A stretch of 64,000 nucleotides of DNA, taken from the NCBI RefSeq assembly GCF_003858655.1, contig NZ_RQXV01000006.1:1-64000 (forward strand), written 5' to 3'. Source of the stretch: Amphritea balenae (lineage in GTDB: Bacteria; Pseudomonadota; Gammaproteobacteria; Pseudomonadales; Balneatricaceae). The notes below the pieces were generated by a model. That model made no database searches, was not told the DNA's origin, and saw nothing but the letters and a program-made list of their open reading frames with translations. Shown one piece after another: positions 8,622 through 18,101 of the stretch. The position numbers and the translations under genes were made by a program. The number at the start of each line of letters is the position of its first letter. The first letter of the stretch is position 1.

Positions 8622-11375
8622 TCAATGCGCCTGATCCCAGTTATCACCGATACCCGCTTCCACCAGTAACGGCACATCCAGATCAGCCGCAGATTGCATT
8701 AACTCAACCAGCTGAGCAGAGACGCTTTCCACCTCGGCTTCTGGCACCTCCAGAATCAATTCATCGTGTACCTGCATAATCATTCGGGCTTCGGTAGCGC
8801 TGCTCTCTAGCCAGTCATCAACCTTGACCATCGCTTTTTTGATGATATCCGCAGCAGTACCCTGCATCGGCGCATTGATCGCAGTACGTTCAGCCGCCTG
8901 TCGCCGCATACCATTGCTGGCTTTAATTTCAGGCAGATAGAGCCGGCGACCAAACAGGGTCTCAACATAGCCATCTTCAGACGCTTTCAGACGAATATCA
9001 TCCATATAGCGCTGCACACCGGGGTATGTTTCAAAGTAATGTTCAATATACTTTTGTGCTTCGTTCCGACCTATACCCAGCTGCTTAGCCAGCCCAAATG
9101 CTGACATACCATAGATCAGGCCAAAGTTAATCGCCTTAGCACTACGGCGCTGATCAATGGTGACCTCATCCAGGGCAACTTTGAAGACTTCAGCCGCCGT
9201 CGCTTTATGGACGTCTTCGCCGCCGGCGAAAGCATTCAGCAAGCCCTTATCCTGCGACAGATGAGCCATAATACGTAGCTCGATCTGAGAGTAATCGGCA
9301 GCCACCAGTTTATAACCTTCCGGCGCAACAAAGGCTTGTCGGATGCGGCGACCTTCAGTGGTACGGATGGGGATATTTTGTAAATTAGGGTCCGATGATG
9401 AAAGCCGGCCCGTCGCTGTCACGGCCTGATGATAAGAGGTATGAATCCGCTTAGTCGCAGGATTAATCATCTGTGGCAACTTATCCGTATAAGTGCTTTT
9501 CAGTTTACTCAGGCTGCGATGTTCAATAATCAGCTTCGGCAATGGATAATCCAGCGCCAGTTCCTGTAGCACTTCTTCTGCAGTTGAAGGTGCACCTTTG
9601 GGTGTTTTCTTAATGACCGGCAACTTCTGTTGCTCAAATAAAATTTCCTGTAGCTGTTTAGGCGAACTCAGGTTGAATGGCCCACCCGCCAGCTCGTGGG
9701 CTTTGATTTCAAGCTCTGCCAGACGCTTGCCATGCTCCAGGCTCTGCTGTGCCAGCTGTGTAGCATCCACCAGCGCACCCTGTTGTTCCATCCGGGCCAA
9801 CACGGGGATTAACGGCAGCTCAACATCACTAAAAACCTGTTCTAAAGCACTGTCATTTTCTAACCGGTTATTCAGAGTCTGATGCAAACGTAATGTAATG
9901 TCCGCATCTTCTGCGGCGTAGGGTGCCGCCTGCTCCATCTCAATCTGATTAAAGGTCAGCTGCTTTTTACCTTTGCCTGCGATCTCTTCAAACTTAACCG
10001 TTTTCAGATCCAGATAATGATCAGCCATGGCGTCCATATTATGACGGGTCGCGGTGGAGTTCAGTACATAGGATTCCAACATCGTATCGAAGGCAACACC
10101 TTTCAGTTCGATATCGTAGCGGGCCAGAACATTCATATCGTACTTGATATGTTGCCCCACTTTTTTATGCTGCTCACTTTCCAATAGCGGCTTCAACTGA
10201 GTAAGCACTGACTTACGATCCAGCTGGTCAGGTGCGCCCATATAATCATGAGCAACCGGTAAATAAGCGGCCTTGCCCGGCTCAATTGAGAACGACAGCC
10301 CGATCAGGTTTGCTTCCATATAATTCAGGCTGTCGGTTTCGGTATCAAACGCAAACAGATCAGCTTCAGACAATGCTTTCAGCCAGCGATCAAAATCCTG
10401 CTGGTTGAGAATAGTTTCATATTCTACTTCTACAGGTGCCGGAGGAGCTTCGTTTTCTCCCCCTGTAGCATCGCCGCCTGAACCATCGGCGGTATCATCA
10501 AGATCCCGCACCCAGGTACGAAACTCACACTGTTTAAACAGCGGCATCAACTGATCATTATTGGCTATCGGTACCGGAATATCTTCAATTGGCAGTTCCA
10601 GCTCAAGATCAGTTTTGATGGTCGCCAGCAGATACGACAGCTCAGCGCCTTCTCGATTATCTTCCAGCTTTTTGGCCATGGTTTTAGAGCCACGGAAACC
10701 CAGTGCAGCGATCTTATCCAGATTGTCATACAGATCAGCAATACCACCGATACCCTGTAACAATGCCAGCGCTGTCTTTTCACCAACGCCGGGAACGCCG
10801 GGAATGTTGTCGACCTTATCGCCCATCAGGGCCAGAAAATCGATAATCAGTTCCGGAGGAATACCAAACTTATCTTTAACCCCTTCCACATCCATATAGC
10901 TGTCATTCATGGTATTAATCAGGGTAACGTGCTTATCCACCAGCTGGGCCATATCTTTATCGCCGGTTGATATCACAGTATCCAGCCCTTTAGCACTGGC
11001 TTCCCGTGCATAGGTACCGATTACATCATCAGCTTCAACACCTTCGACTGCGATTAACGGAAACCCCATCGCCCGTACAATATTATGAATAGGCTCTATC
11101 TGAGTGCGCAGATCATCCGGCATCGACGGCCGCTGCGCTTTATATTCCGGGTATATCTCATCACGGAAGGTTTTACCCTTGGCATCAAATATCACAGCAA
11201 CCGGACTATCAGGATACTGTTTTATAAGGCTACGCAGCATACTGGTGACCAGTCGCACTGCACCCGTTGGCACCCCTTCAGAGGTACGCATATCAGCCTG
11301 TTGAGATGCAAAAAAGGCCCTATACAGATAAGAGGAGCCATCGACTAGAATAATAGGTGAAGTATTTGCGGTCAT
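8622..11375 (-). CDS. polA: DNA polymerase I
   Basis: Repair and Okazaki-fragment polymerase. The 917-residue product has all three domains. The N-terminal 5' nuclease includes DGSSYLYRAFFA and GDKDMAQLVD. The 3'-5' exonuclease has intact acidic motifs FDTETDSLNY and YAAEDADITLRLH. The polymerase domain has ADYSQIELRIMAH (motif A), RRSAKAINFGLIYGMS (O-helix) and MQVHDELILEV (motif C). Length is that of a full enzyme. It converges with engB and diverges from the DUF2782 gene. Confidence 0.98.
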   Translation of the reverse strand: MTANTSPIILVDGSSYLYRAFFASQQADMRTSEGVPTGAVRLVTSMLRSLIKQYPDSPVAVIFDAKGKTFRDEIYPEYKAQRPSMPDDLRTQIEPIHNIVRAMGFPLIAVEGVEADDVIGTYAREASAKGLDTVISTGDKDMAQLVDKHVTLINTMNDSYMDVEGVKDKFGIPPELIIDFLALMGDKVDNIPGVPGVGEKTALALLQGIGGIADLYDNLDKIAALGFRGSKTMAKKLEDNREGAELSYLLATIKTDLELELPIEDIPVPIANNDQLMPLFKQCEFRTWVRDLDDTADGSGGDATGGENEAPPAPVEVEYETILNQQDFDRWLKALSEADLFAFDTETDSLNYMEANLIGLSFSIEPGKAAYLPVAHDYMGAPDQLDRKSVLTQLKPLLESEQHKKVGQHIKYDMNVLARYDIELKGVAFDTMLESYVLNSTATRHNMDAMADHYLDLKTVKFEEIAGKGKKQLTFNQIEMEQAAPYAAEDADITLRLHQTLNNRLENDSALEQVFSDVELPLIPVLARMEQQGALVDATQLAQQSLEHGKRLAELEIKAHELAGGPFNLSSPKQLQEILFEQQKLPVIKKTPKGAPSTAEEVLQELALDYPLPKLIIEHRSLSKLKSTYTDKLPQMINPATKRIHTSYHQAVTATGRLSSSDPNLQNIPIRTTEGRRIRQAFVAPEGYKLVAADYSQIELRIMAHLSQDKGLLNAFAGGEDVHKATAAEVFKVALDEVTIDQRRSAKAINFGLIYGMSAFGLAKQLGIGRNEAQKYIEHYFETYPGVQRYMDDIRLKASEDGYVETLFGRRLYLPEIKASNGMRRQAAERTAINAPMQGTAADIIKKAMVKVDDWLESSATEARMIMQVHDELILEVPEAEVESVSAQLVELMQSAADLDVPLLVEAGIGDNWDQAH

Positions 11376-11473
11376 GGTATTGCAGTCATTGTCCGTCAGG
11401 AGATAGTGTAGTGCACCATCATATGCGATAACCCTCTGTCACTGAAGAGGCACACCCGGTTCATGGAGCTGTT

Positions 11474-11761
11474 ATGAAAAAATCACTGTTACTGGCCACC
11501 CTGTTACTCTCATTTTCCACCGTACCGGTTGCTGTTGCAGAAGTGCTACCCGAATTTGATGAAAATGAACCCGCCGTTACTATCCGCCAGGGCAAGAAAG
11601 CCACCTATTACGAATATCGTATAAATGGCCAACTAAAAGAGATAAAGGTGGAACCTGTCGTAGGTAAGACTTACTATCTGGTTCCCACCGATGAGGGGGA
11701 ATTTCAACGCTTTGATAACTCTAGCCTGATGTTACCGAAGTGGATTCTATTTAGCTGGTAG
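11474..11761 (+). CDS. DUF2782 family small periplasmic protein
   Basis: A 95-residue protein with a signal peptide (KKSLLLATLLLSFSTVPVAVA) and a short beta-rich mature part containing VTIRQGKKATYYEYRINGQLKEIKV. In my recollection DUF2782 proteins are found between polA and thrB in pseudomonads and relatives, and the same context is seen here: 25 bp before thrB and divergent from polA. Its role is unknown to me. Mature residues around YYLVPTDEGEFQRFD suggest a small folded domain and not a membrane anchor. Confidence 0.85.
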   Translation: MKKSLLLATLLLSFSTVPVAVAEVLPEFDENEPAVTIRQGKKATYYEYRINGQLKEIKVEPVVGKTYYLVPTDEGEFQRFDNSSLMLPKWILFSW

Positions 11762-11786
11762 CCAGCACGTTGGAAAGATAGATTTT

Positions 11787-12746
11787 ATGGCTGTATACAC
11801 CTCCGTTAGCAGAGATGATCTGCAAACCCTGCTACAGGACTTTGACCTCGGTGAACTGGTAGATTTCCAGGGCATCGAGGGTGGCATCGAAAACACCAAC
11901 TATTTTGTCTCATTGCGCGACAGTGCAGGCCAGCAACAGGAGTATGTTCTGACCCTGTTTGAAGAGCTCAGTCAGGATGAGATGCCGTACTTTGTTGAGC
12001 TTACCACCTGGTTATCTGAACGAAACTGCCCGGTGCCGTTTCCCTTTAAAGACCGTAACGGTATTGCACTTAAATCGATGCATAACCGCCCCGCCCTACT
12101 GCAGCCCCGCTTTGCAGGCCGACATCTTGATAAGCTGACACCCGATCATTGCGCTCAGATCGGCCGAGCTCTGGCGCAGTTTCATAAAGCGGGTAGCGAC
12201 TTTTATCTGCAACGTCAGGCCCATCGGGGGGTCTTCTGGTGGCGCCGAGAGTCTCAACAGATCAGTCGTAAACTAAATGCCGAAGATGCTGCACTGCTGA
12301 ACCAGGAAGTGACTCTGTTTGATCAACTTAGAGAGCAACCCTGGGAACTACCTCAAGGAGCGATCCACGGTGATCTGTTCTTTGATAACGCCCTGTTCGA
12401 CGGAGACCAGCTCAGCGCTATTCTGGATATTTATAACGCCTGTACCGGTTATCTGCTGTTTGATCTGGCGATTGTCGCCAATGACTGGTGTGTAAACCCT
12501 GACGGCAGTATCGATTCCGAACGGGAGCAGGCCCTATTGGCTGCCTATAATGCCGTGCGGCCGTTCGAAGACAACGAGTACCTGGCCTGGCCTCAACTTA
12601 CCCGTACTGCGGCGATGCGCTTCTGGCTGTCACGCCTGATTCCAGCGTTAGATCCTGACTCGACACAGAAGATAAAAGATCCGGATGAGTTTCGTCGGAT
12701 ACTACAATACAGAGTTAAAAATGCAGCCAGCCTGGCACCGGTATAG
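11787..12746 (+). CDS. thrB: Homoserine kinase (ThrB, APH-like type)
   Basis: Phosphorylates homoserine in threonine biosynthesis. This 319-residue protein belongs to the aminoglycoside-phosphotransferase-like ThrB family of pseudomonads, not the GHMP kinase family of E. coli. Visible motifs are EGGIENTNYFV (nucleotide loop), the catalytic IHGDLFFDNALF (H194, D196) and the metal-binding LSAILDIYNACTGYLLFDLA. Size fits. The stop codon lies inside a 7-bp tandem repeat shared with the end of pilE. Confidence 0.93.
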   Translation: MAVYTSVSRDDLQTLLQDFDLGELVDFQGIEGGIENTNYFVSLRDSAGQQQEYVLTLFEELSQDEMPYFVELTTWLSERNCPVPFPFKDRNGIALKSMHNRPALLQPRFAGRHLDKLTPDHCAQIGRALAQFHKAGSDFYLQRQAHRGVFWWRRESQQISRKLNAEDAALLNQEVTLFDQLREQPWELPQGAIHGDLFFDNALFDGDQLSAILDIYNACTGYLLFDLAIVANDWCVNPDGSIDSEREQALLAAYNAVRPFEDNEYLAWPQLTRTAAMRFWLSRLIPALDPDSTQKIKDPDEFRRILQYRVKNAASLAPV

Positions 12747-12764
12747 CCTGTAGCCTGTAGCCTA
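12744..12764. repeat. Three 7-bp tandem repeats over convergent stop codons
   Basis: TAGCCTG, TAGCCTG and TAGCCTA lie head to tail. The first unit provides the thrB TAG stop. The last bases (CTA) provide the pilE TAG stop on the other strand. The two convergent genes are therefore separated only by this repeat. Confidence 0.85.
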
Positions 12765-13163
12765 ACAGCCACCGACAAATACCCGGTTGCCGGTTTGGTC
12801 AACCCGTATTACACCACAAGGATCGGTTGATTGTGCACTGCCTGGCACAGGGGTTGCGGTCAATACATAGTTATTAGCGGTGATTGCAGCAATGCTCAGA
12901 CCATAATGACGGACCGCGCCATCTTTAGGGGATTTATCAAAGGGAAGCGCGGGTGCGGCGTTACTCACGTTGGTATAACGGCCGCTCACGGTATAGTTTC
13001 GCTCCATCCATTGTGACAACTCCATCAAATCGGCTTCGGCCACGCCCCGACGAGTATCCTGCATATAGGATAGATAGGACGGATAGGCAATTGTCATCAA
13101 AATACCGATAATCGCCACGACGATCATAAGCTCAATCAATGTAAACCCCTTTACTGCCTTCAT
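12762..13163 (-). CDS. pilE: Type IV minor pilin PilE
   Basis: A minor pilin that helps prime type IV pilus assembly. The 133-residue product has the class III signal: a short leader ending in G before FTLIELMIVVAIIGILMTIAYP, with E5 of the mature protein present. The downstream AEADLMELSQWMERNYTVSGRYTN is typical of PilE of the fimT-pilVWXY1-pilE operon. A C-terminal cysteine pair (CGVIRVDQTGNRVFVGGC) gives the disulfide-bonded loop. It is last in the operon, 13 bp after pilY1. Confidence 0.92.
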   Translation of the reverse strand: MKAVKGFTLIELMIVVAIIGILMTIAYPSYLSYMQDTRRGVAEADLMELSQWMERNYTVSGRYTNVSNAAPALPFDKSPKDGAVRHYGLSIAAITANNYVLTATPVPGSAQSTDPCGVIRVDQTGNRVFVGGC

Positions 13164-13176
13164 CCCTGCTCTCCTA

Positions 13177-16100
13177 CTACTTTATCTGCAACCAGGACTT
13201 GCGGCCTGATATCTTATCCTTAGCTCTGACTTGCTCATTAAGGTTTAGCTCAGTATCTGGCGTGAGAATGACCAAATTCTCTCCCTCATCCAGCACCAGC
13301 GACTCATTAATGAGTGCATCATATTTTCTACCTGATACCGGCACACCCTCAACCAGGTCTTTATCATCAATTACCCCGTCACCATTCACATCGGTTATCT
13401 CCGGCCTTCCACCCGATAGCGCATTTAGCTCCATCAACCAACTACTCCCACCATCACTGCAAGCGCCGGGCTCAGGAACAATTGTTGGGAAAATTACACT
13501 ATCACCCAATATAAGTGGGTTAGAAACAATACGTTCGCCGGGATAATCACTCTGTTTAAAGTCCATATACCAACCTCTGTCAGTCTTTAAACTAATCTGA
13601 TTATCCGAAGTAACCCGCAAATCATTTGGGGATACGACTGGCGGGGTCAGCAGTAGAAGGTCTTCCGAAGAATATTCTTTTATGATGGTTTGGCTTACCA
13701 ATTTGCTTCGACCGGAAAGAACCGAAATATCATCGTCATAAATGCCATAAAAGCTCTGTACAGAACTGTCTTCAGTATCCGTCAGCTCCATATATCGACC
13801 GGTACCAAACAGCAGCATCAGACCGCCACTCGGCGTCTTAACTGCCCGGGGGCGGGTCGTGATTGGCTGACGATTATTCAAGCCACAGCTAACCGCTGCA
13901 CAAGCCGTAAACAGAGGTTCCTCTAGTGAAGTCGCATCCGGTTTCCAAACACCCCAGTTGTCTGACTCATTTGAGGAGATATCAAACTTCCAAAGGTTGC
14001 CTTGTAGGTCACCGGCATAAACGGTATCGGCAATTTTATCGCCTGTTGTATCTACCACCTGGGGCGATGATAAGCCATTGGCTTCAGCACCGAAGGGAAC
14101 GCTCTGCGTTGCTATCTCTTTAATCAGTTCGCCGGTTTCCAGATCAACAATCATCAACACCGCATCACGGCTTTCACTATAATAGCCATTGCCAAATACG
14201 GCGCCCCACTTACCATTGGCTAGCTTAACGATAGACGCCTGGCCGAAGGTATAGCCCAGGTTGCTGCCCAGATCAGTTTCATCCAGATCCCAAAGCACAT
14301 CATCGTCAGTAAAACTGTCCGGATTAGAAACATCCAGCGCAAAAATACCTTTTCCTCCACCGGCAAGGGTACCCACTAATGCAGTCCCCCAGCGAGCTAT
14401 CGTCTCCTCATAACGAATATAAGCATCACCATGGCGCGGCGACCCATCCACATAGTATCGATGCTGATAAGCCGGCTGAGTCAGAGATGCTAAACCACTA
14501 TCTCCAGCATATGGCTGGTTAAACAATCCTTTAGGTATATAAGCAAATAACTCTTCACCCTCACAGAGCTTAGCCCCAGGCGTACAGTTTCCTTGCTCAC
14601 CCTTACCTAAAAACCCGTGTAACATACCGTCGTTAGCGCCCACATAGATCATATCCTGGCGACTATTTTTATCCAGTGATCCGGTACCCGTCAGATAGTT
14701 ACGATAGGTCGAGGATTTATCCGCTGCTAATTCCAACTGATAATAATTAAAATTATCCTGGCCAACATAAAGCGGGTTAGAATTTATGATATCCCCCAAC
14801 ACCGAACTACGCTGACGAAACTGATCCTGCTCCCGGCTTCGATCGCCCCGAAGATAGTCAACCTGGGCTTCTGTAATAAATACTTTTTGATCCTCAGAAA
14901 GATTCCCGTACTTAAAGGACACACCGCTTTTTAAAAAAGCACCGGTGGATGTGAAAATCGCTCTCTTATTCGCGTCGGGGATACGATCCGCAGCGTTCCA
15001 GACAGGTTCACTAAATGAAACTAAACTCTCGCTCTCGGGATCAAGGGCAAAGGCCAATAAGTCACCGCTCCAGTCCCCACTATAAAAGCGGGCCTGATAG
15101 ATTTTAGAGTCTGTGCCTAATTGCGTTGAGTTAGCCGCAACTGAGGTATTGGAAGATTCCCGCTTAACAATATCTGCAATCACATTACTGAGAGAATTGA
15201 ATAGCTTTGATGGGTTACGGGCATTAAAAAATCCATCGGGCACCCCATCGCTATCTATATCCCACTCTTCAGCCAAATCTGGTTTAGGGTCTTCCAGATC
15301 ATTCTGTTCGATAAAAGCACCGTATTTAGCGGTATACCAGAGCGGGTTTTCGAGAAACGCCCCTACCGAGTTACCCTGAGAGAAGACTTGTGTATTGACT
15401 AAAACATTTGGGTCTTCATAGGCGAGATTATTTGAATCATTAGCCGGATAAATGTAAGGATCAGGATAGCCTGGCGTAGAAGAGGTGATATAAGGAGTAA
15501 TATCTTGACGCTCATCCTCATTCCCCGAACCATTCCTTGTTAGAGGGAGGTGTCTTCCATCATCAGTAGTACCTTCAATAAAATAGCCCAGCCACTTAGG
15601 TGCAGTTGTCTTAACCAGTCGAATTTCAGTACTAACCCTTAGCTTACCCGCCCCCGGATTATCATCGCAGGCGTCTTCCGCACAAAAAGCGATATGGGCT
15701 ATAACATCCATATCATAGTCAGCCCCCCGAGGCTTATCCTCCCAGCTAACATCTATTTCACCCCGCGTTCCCTCAGGGTTCAGAGATAACACCCTCAGAC
15801 CAGTCATAGTACAATCTTTTGGCACTGCCCACGGCTTAGTGTCATCATCTTTACGGTCAGTACAGTAAGGAATAATAGTCACTTTCCCACCCGCTACCGG
15901 TACTTCAAACCGCGGCATTGTCTCAGCCAGAGCAACCGCATAAGTGGTAACTGATTGCCTGGCCTCACCATCTTCAGGAGTAATATCCGGCCTGATATCA
16001 TGGGTCTTGGCGTAATGCGCCATGCCGGCAATATGATACCCCCCTTGTTTACCTGGTACTTCAGGGCAAATACCTTTTACATCAGCCAGATTATGGATAG

Positions 16101-17601
16101 TTTTAGCAGTGCATTTGCGATTACTGTCCGACAGATTTTCACCAATGTAATAATCGTTCCCGTTCATCCCTTCCAAACGGCCAACTTCATTAGTCATCGC
16201 CCTAATATCCAACCCAGAGATATCACTAGATAGATCATCGGTATCGAAAGAATTAAGCCCGGTTGACAGTGTAATAACCGATAGATCGGCACACCATTCG
16301 TCCTCAGAAAGCGGATCAACCCAGGCTGGCATCTCTGCAGCGGTAGGCAAAGCGGTGATAAAACCACTATCGTCTGCGGCAAAATCGACATTAGCTTTTT
16401 TGCGCTGTCCAGACAAATACCTCAGGCCCTCCAGATAGATTTCACTTAACGGGTTACCCCAGTCATTTACCCGTGTATTATAAGACCCGCCTTTGCGACC
16501 ATAGATACGAAAAGAATCAAGGCTGTGAATAATCCCTTTGACGGCGGTGTCTGAGACTAAATATTTAACAATTCCGCTGCCTGAATCAATCTCATCCTGA
16601 TCGGCATCGTCATTCCCCGCAAAAGGTATAATATTTTTTCTCAGCACCCCTCCTGATAAGTTCTTTTCATAACTACCGGTTATCAATCCAAAGTTCATTT
16701 TCAGCGCAGCACTATCTTCACCATACTGCTGCAATAACCCGGTCGGCTTTAAGCTAGCATAGGCTTTACAATTGCCCTCCGGCAGGCTTGCATCACACAC
16801 TTGAACCCGCACCACAAAATCGCTCCCAAGATCTTTATCTTTATCGTTGTCTTTATGCGGACGGGTCATCTCGGACGCTGTATTATCATTTCCCCTGAAG
16901 CCACACTGATGTTTTTCAGACAGGGCCCATTGCGGAAAATCACCAATGGCAACCTGCATCAAAGGCGGATAATCCAGTGTGGATATTGACCCACTGGTTT
17001 CAGTGTTTGATACAAAACTCGTGTTACAAACGGTAATACTCTTATCGTCATACGGGGTGAACTTATGTACCTGTGAAGCCTTTTCTTTTTTGAATACTTT
17101 GGCAAACGAGTGGACATCAGATGGTAAATAAGCGCGCTCTAATACAGTTTCATCAGCAGTATCGGTAGAGCGCTTGCCGCCATAAAGCACTTTACGCACT
17201 ATATCCATGCGGGTCATGGTAGCCCAGTTCAGCCAGTTACCGCTCCACTGTTTGTTATTACCATTACACTCGTGTCCATTAGTACCACCGGCGGTACCAT
17301 CCGGCTCAAAACGTTTATCTGTGCTGTCATATAGGTAACATTTAGCGCTATCAAAATAGCCGTAGTAATCGAAGCTGTCCTGATAGGTAAAATCCAGAAC
17401 TCCATCATCATCCAGATCGGTATAGTCGGTATACGCTTTAACAAACTGCTGATGATCATTGGACATAGCAAACAATATGCGTGGCGCGGCAGACTGGGAC
17501 AGATATAACGGTGTCTGAGCAATACCGGCAAAGCTATTAGTGCTGCCCAGCAGACCAGCGATAACTAACATCAGTAGACTATTCTTATTGAGAAAGCACA
17601 T
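13177..17601 (-). CDS. pilY1: Type IV pilus tip adhesin/assembly factor PilY1
   Basis: A large secreted protein (1474 residues) that caps and primes type IV pili and mediates surface sensing. A signal peptide (LLMLVIAGLLGSTNSFAG) is present. The C-terminal half has the PilY1 beta-propeller: MIYVGANDGMLHGF, GKGIFALDVSNP, and VVDTTGDKIADTVYAGDLQGNLWKFD, with the calcium-binding D-x-x-G-D-x-x-x-D loop. Further calcium-like loops occur near the N terminus (YTDLDDDGVLDFTY) and the C terminus (ITDVNGDGVIDDKD). The N-terminal ~700 residues are variable, as in other PilY1 proteins. Many cysteines suggest dependence on DsbA. Confidence 0.93.
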   Translation of the reverse strand: MCFLNKNSLLMLVIAGLLGSTNSFAGIAQTPLYLSQSAAPRILFAMSNDHQQFVKAYTDYTDLDDDGVLDFTYQDSFDYYGYFDSAKCYLYDSTDKRFEPDGTAGGTNGHECNGNNKQWSGNWLNWATMTRMDIVRKVLYGGKRSTDTADETVLERAYLPSDVHSFAKVFKKEKASQVHKFTPYDDKSITVCNTSFVSNTETSGSISTLDYPPLMQVAIGDFPQWALSEKHQCGFRGNDNTASEMTRPHKDNDKDKDLGSDFVVRVQVCDASLPEGNCKAYASLKPTGLLQQYGEDSAALKMNFGLITGSYEKNLSGGVLRKNIIPFAGNDDADQDEIDSGSGIVKYLVSDTAVKGIIHSLDSFRIYGRKGGSYNTRVNDWGNPLSEIYLEGLRYLSGQRKKANVDFAADDSGFITALPTAAEMPAWVDPLSEDEWCADLSVITLSTGLNSFDTDDLSSDISGLDIRAMTNEVGRLEGMNGNDYYIGENLSDSNRKCTAKTIHNLADVKGICPEVPGKQGGYHIAGMAHYAKTHDIRPDITPEDGEARQSVTTYAVALAETMPRFEVPVAGGKVTIIPYCTDRKDDDTKPWAVPKDCTMTGLRVLSLNPEGTRGEIDVSWEDKPRGADYDMDVIAHIAFCAEDACDDNPGAGKLRVSTEIRLVKTTAPKWLGYFIEGTTDDGRHLPLTRNGSGNEDERQDITPYITSSTPGYPDPYIYPANDSNNLAYEDPNVLVNTQVFSQGNSVGAFLENPLWYTAKYGAFIEQNDLEDPKPDLAEEWDIDSDGVPDGFFNARNPSKLFNSLSNVIADIVKRESSNTSVAANSTQLGTDSKIYQARFYSGDWSGDLLAFALDPESESLVSFSEPVWNAADRIPDANKRAIFTSTGAFLKSGVSFKYGNLSEDQKVFITEAQVDYLRGDRSREQDQFRQRSSVLGDIINSNPLYVGQDNFNYYQLELAADKSSTYRNYLTGTGSLDKNSRQDMIYVGANDGMLHGFLGKGEQGNCTPGAKLCEGEELFAYIPKGLFNQPYAGDSGLASLTQPAYQHRYYVDGSPRHGDAYIRYEETIARWGTALVGTLAGGGKGIFALDVSNPDSFTDDDVLWDLDETDLGSNLGYTFGQASIVKLANGKWGAVFGNGYYSESRDAVLMIVDLETGELIKEIATQSVPFGAEANGLSSPQVVDTTGDKIADTVYAGDLQGNLWKFDISSNESDNWGVWKPDATSLEEPLFTACAAVSCGLNNRQPITTRPRAVKTPSGGLMLLFGTGRYMELTDTEDSSVQSFYGIYDDDISVLSGRSKLVSQTIIKEYSSEDLLLLTPPVVSPNDLRVTSDNQISLKTDRGWYMDFKQSDYPGERIVSNPLILGDSVIFPTIVPEPGACSDGGSSWLMELNALSGGRPEITDVNGDGVIDDKDLVEGVPVSGRKYDALINESLVLDEGENLVILTPDTELNLNEQVRAKDKISGRKSWLQIK

Positions 17602-17616
17602 TACAACATCCCTTTA

Positions 17617-18099
17617 TTAACGCTTATAAACAGTCTGTAAAATAACCTGCGCAGAACCGCTCAATCCCTGAGACCGGGCCGTTATCCGAAAGTACTCATC
17701 AGTCGTTACCGCGTCACCAAGCTCCACCCCATGACTGATATAGTCCAGTTTCTCTATTACATAAGCGGAAGGTAAAGCCAGGTTGTCAAAACCCGGGCCT
17801 TCATATAGCGCAACGGCAAGATTATTTTCCCAATTAACGGTTTGCCAGTTACCGGTCTCCGAAAGCAATCCATCCTTATCTGTAAAGTCGGGTAATGGCC
17901 GGGTATTTTCCAGAAAATTTTCCGCCTCATTGAGAGCCGACTCTGCCGCCTGAAACGCAACATTTCGATCACGCATACTGCCGGTCATTTTCTCTTCCAG
18001 ACTGGTTATCTCCATACCTGCCAAACCGATCACAGTCATCGCCAGCAATATGATCAGACTAACAACCAGTACCATTCCCCGTTCAGCTATCCTTGCCAT
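17617..18099 (-). CDS. pilX: Type IV minor pilin PilX
   Basis: A 160-residue minor pilin. The N-terminal helix reads GMVLVVSLIILLAMTVIGLAGMEITSLEEKM, the PilX N-terminal domain pattern in which the usual E5 is replaced. AFQAAESALNEAENFL follows, a conserved PilX feature. It lies between pilW (2 bp away) and pilY1 (15 bp), in the standard operon order. Confidence 0.92.
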   Translation of the reverse strand: MARIAERGMVLVVSLIILLAMTVIGLAGMEITSLEEKMTGSMRDRNVAFQAAESALNEAENFLENTRPLPDFTDKDGLLSETGNWQTVNWENNLAVALYEGPGFDNLALPSAYVIEKLDYISHGVELGDAVTTDEYFRITARSQGLSGSAQVILQTVYKR

Positions 18100-18101
18100 C
18101 G

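Noticed and set aside
13177-13560. Separate cohesin/dockerin-type protein at the end of pilY1
   Set aside because: The dockerin-like DVNGDGVIDDKD loop is in frame with PilY1 and is best read as one of its calcium-binding loops.
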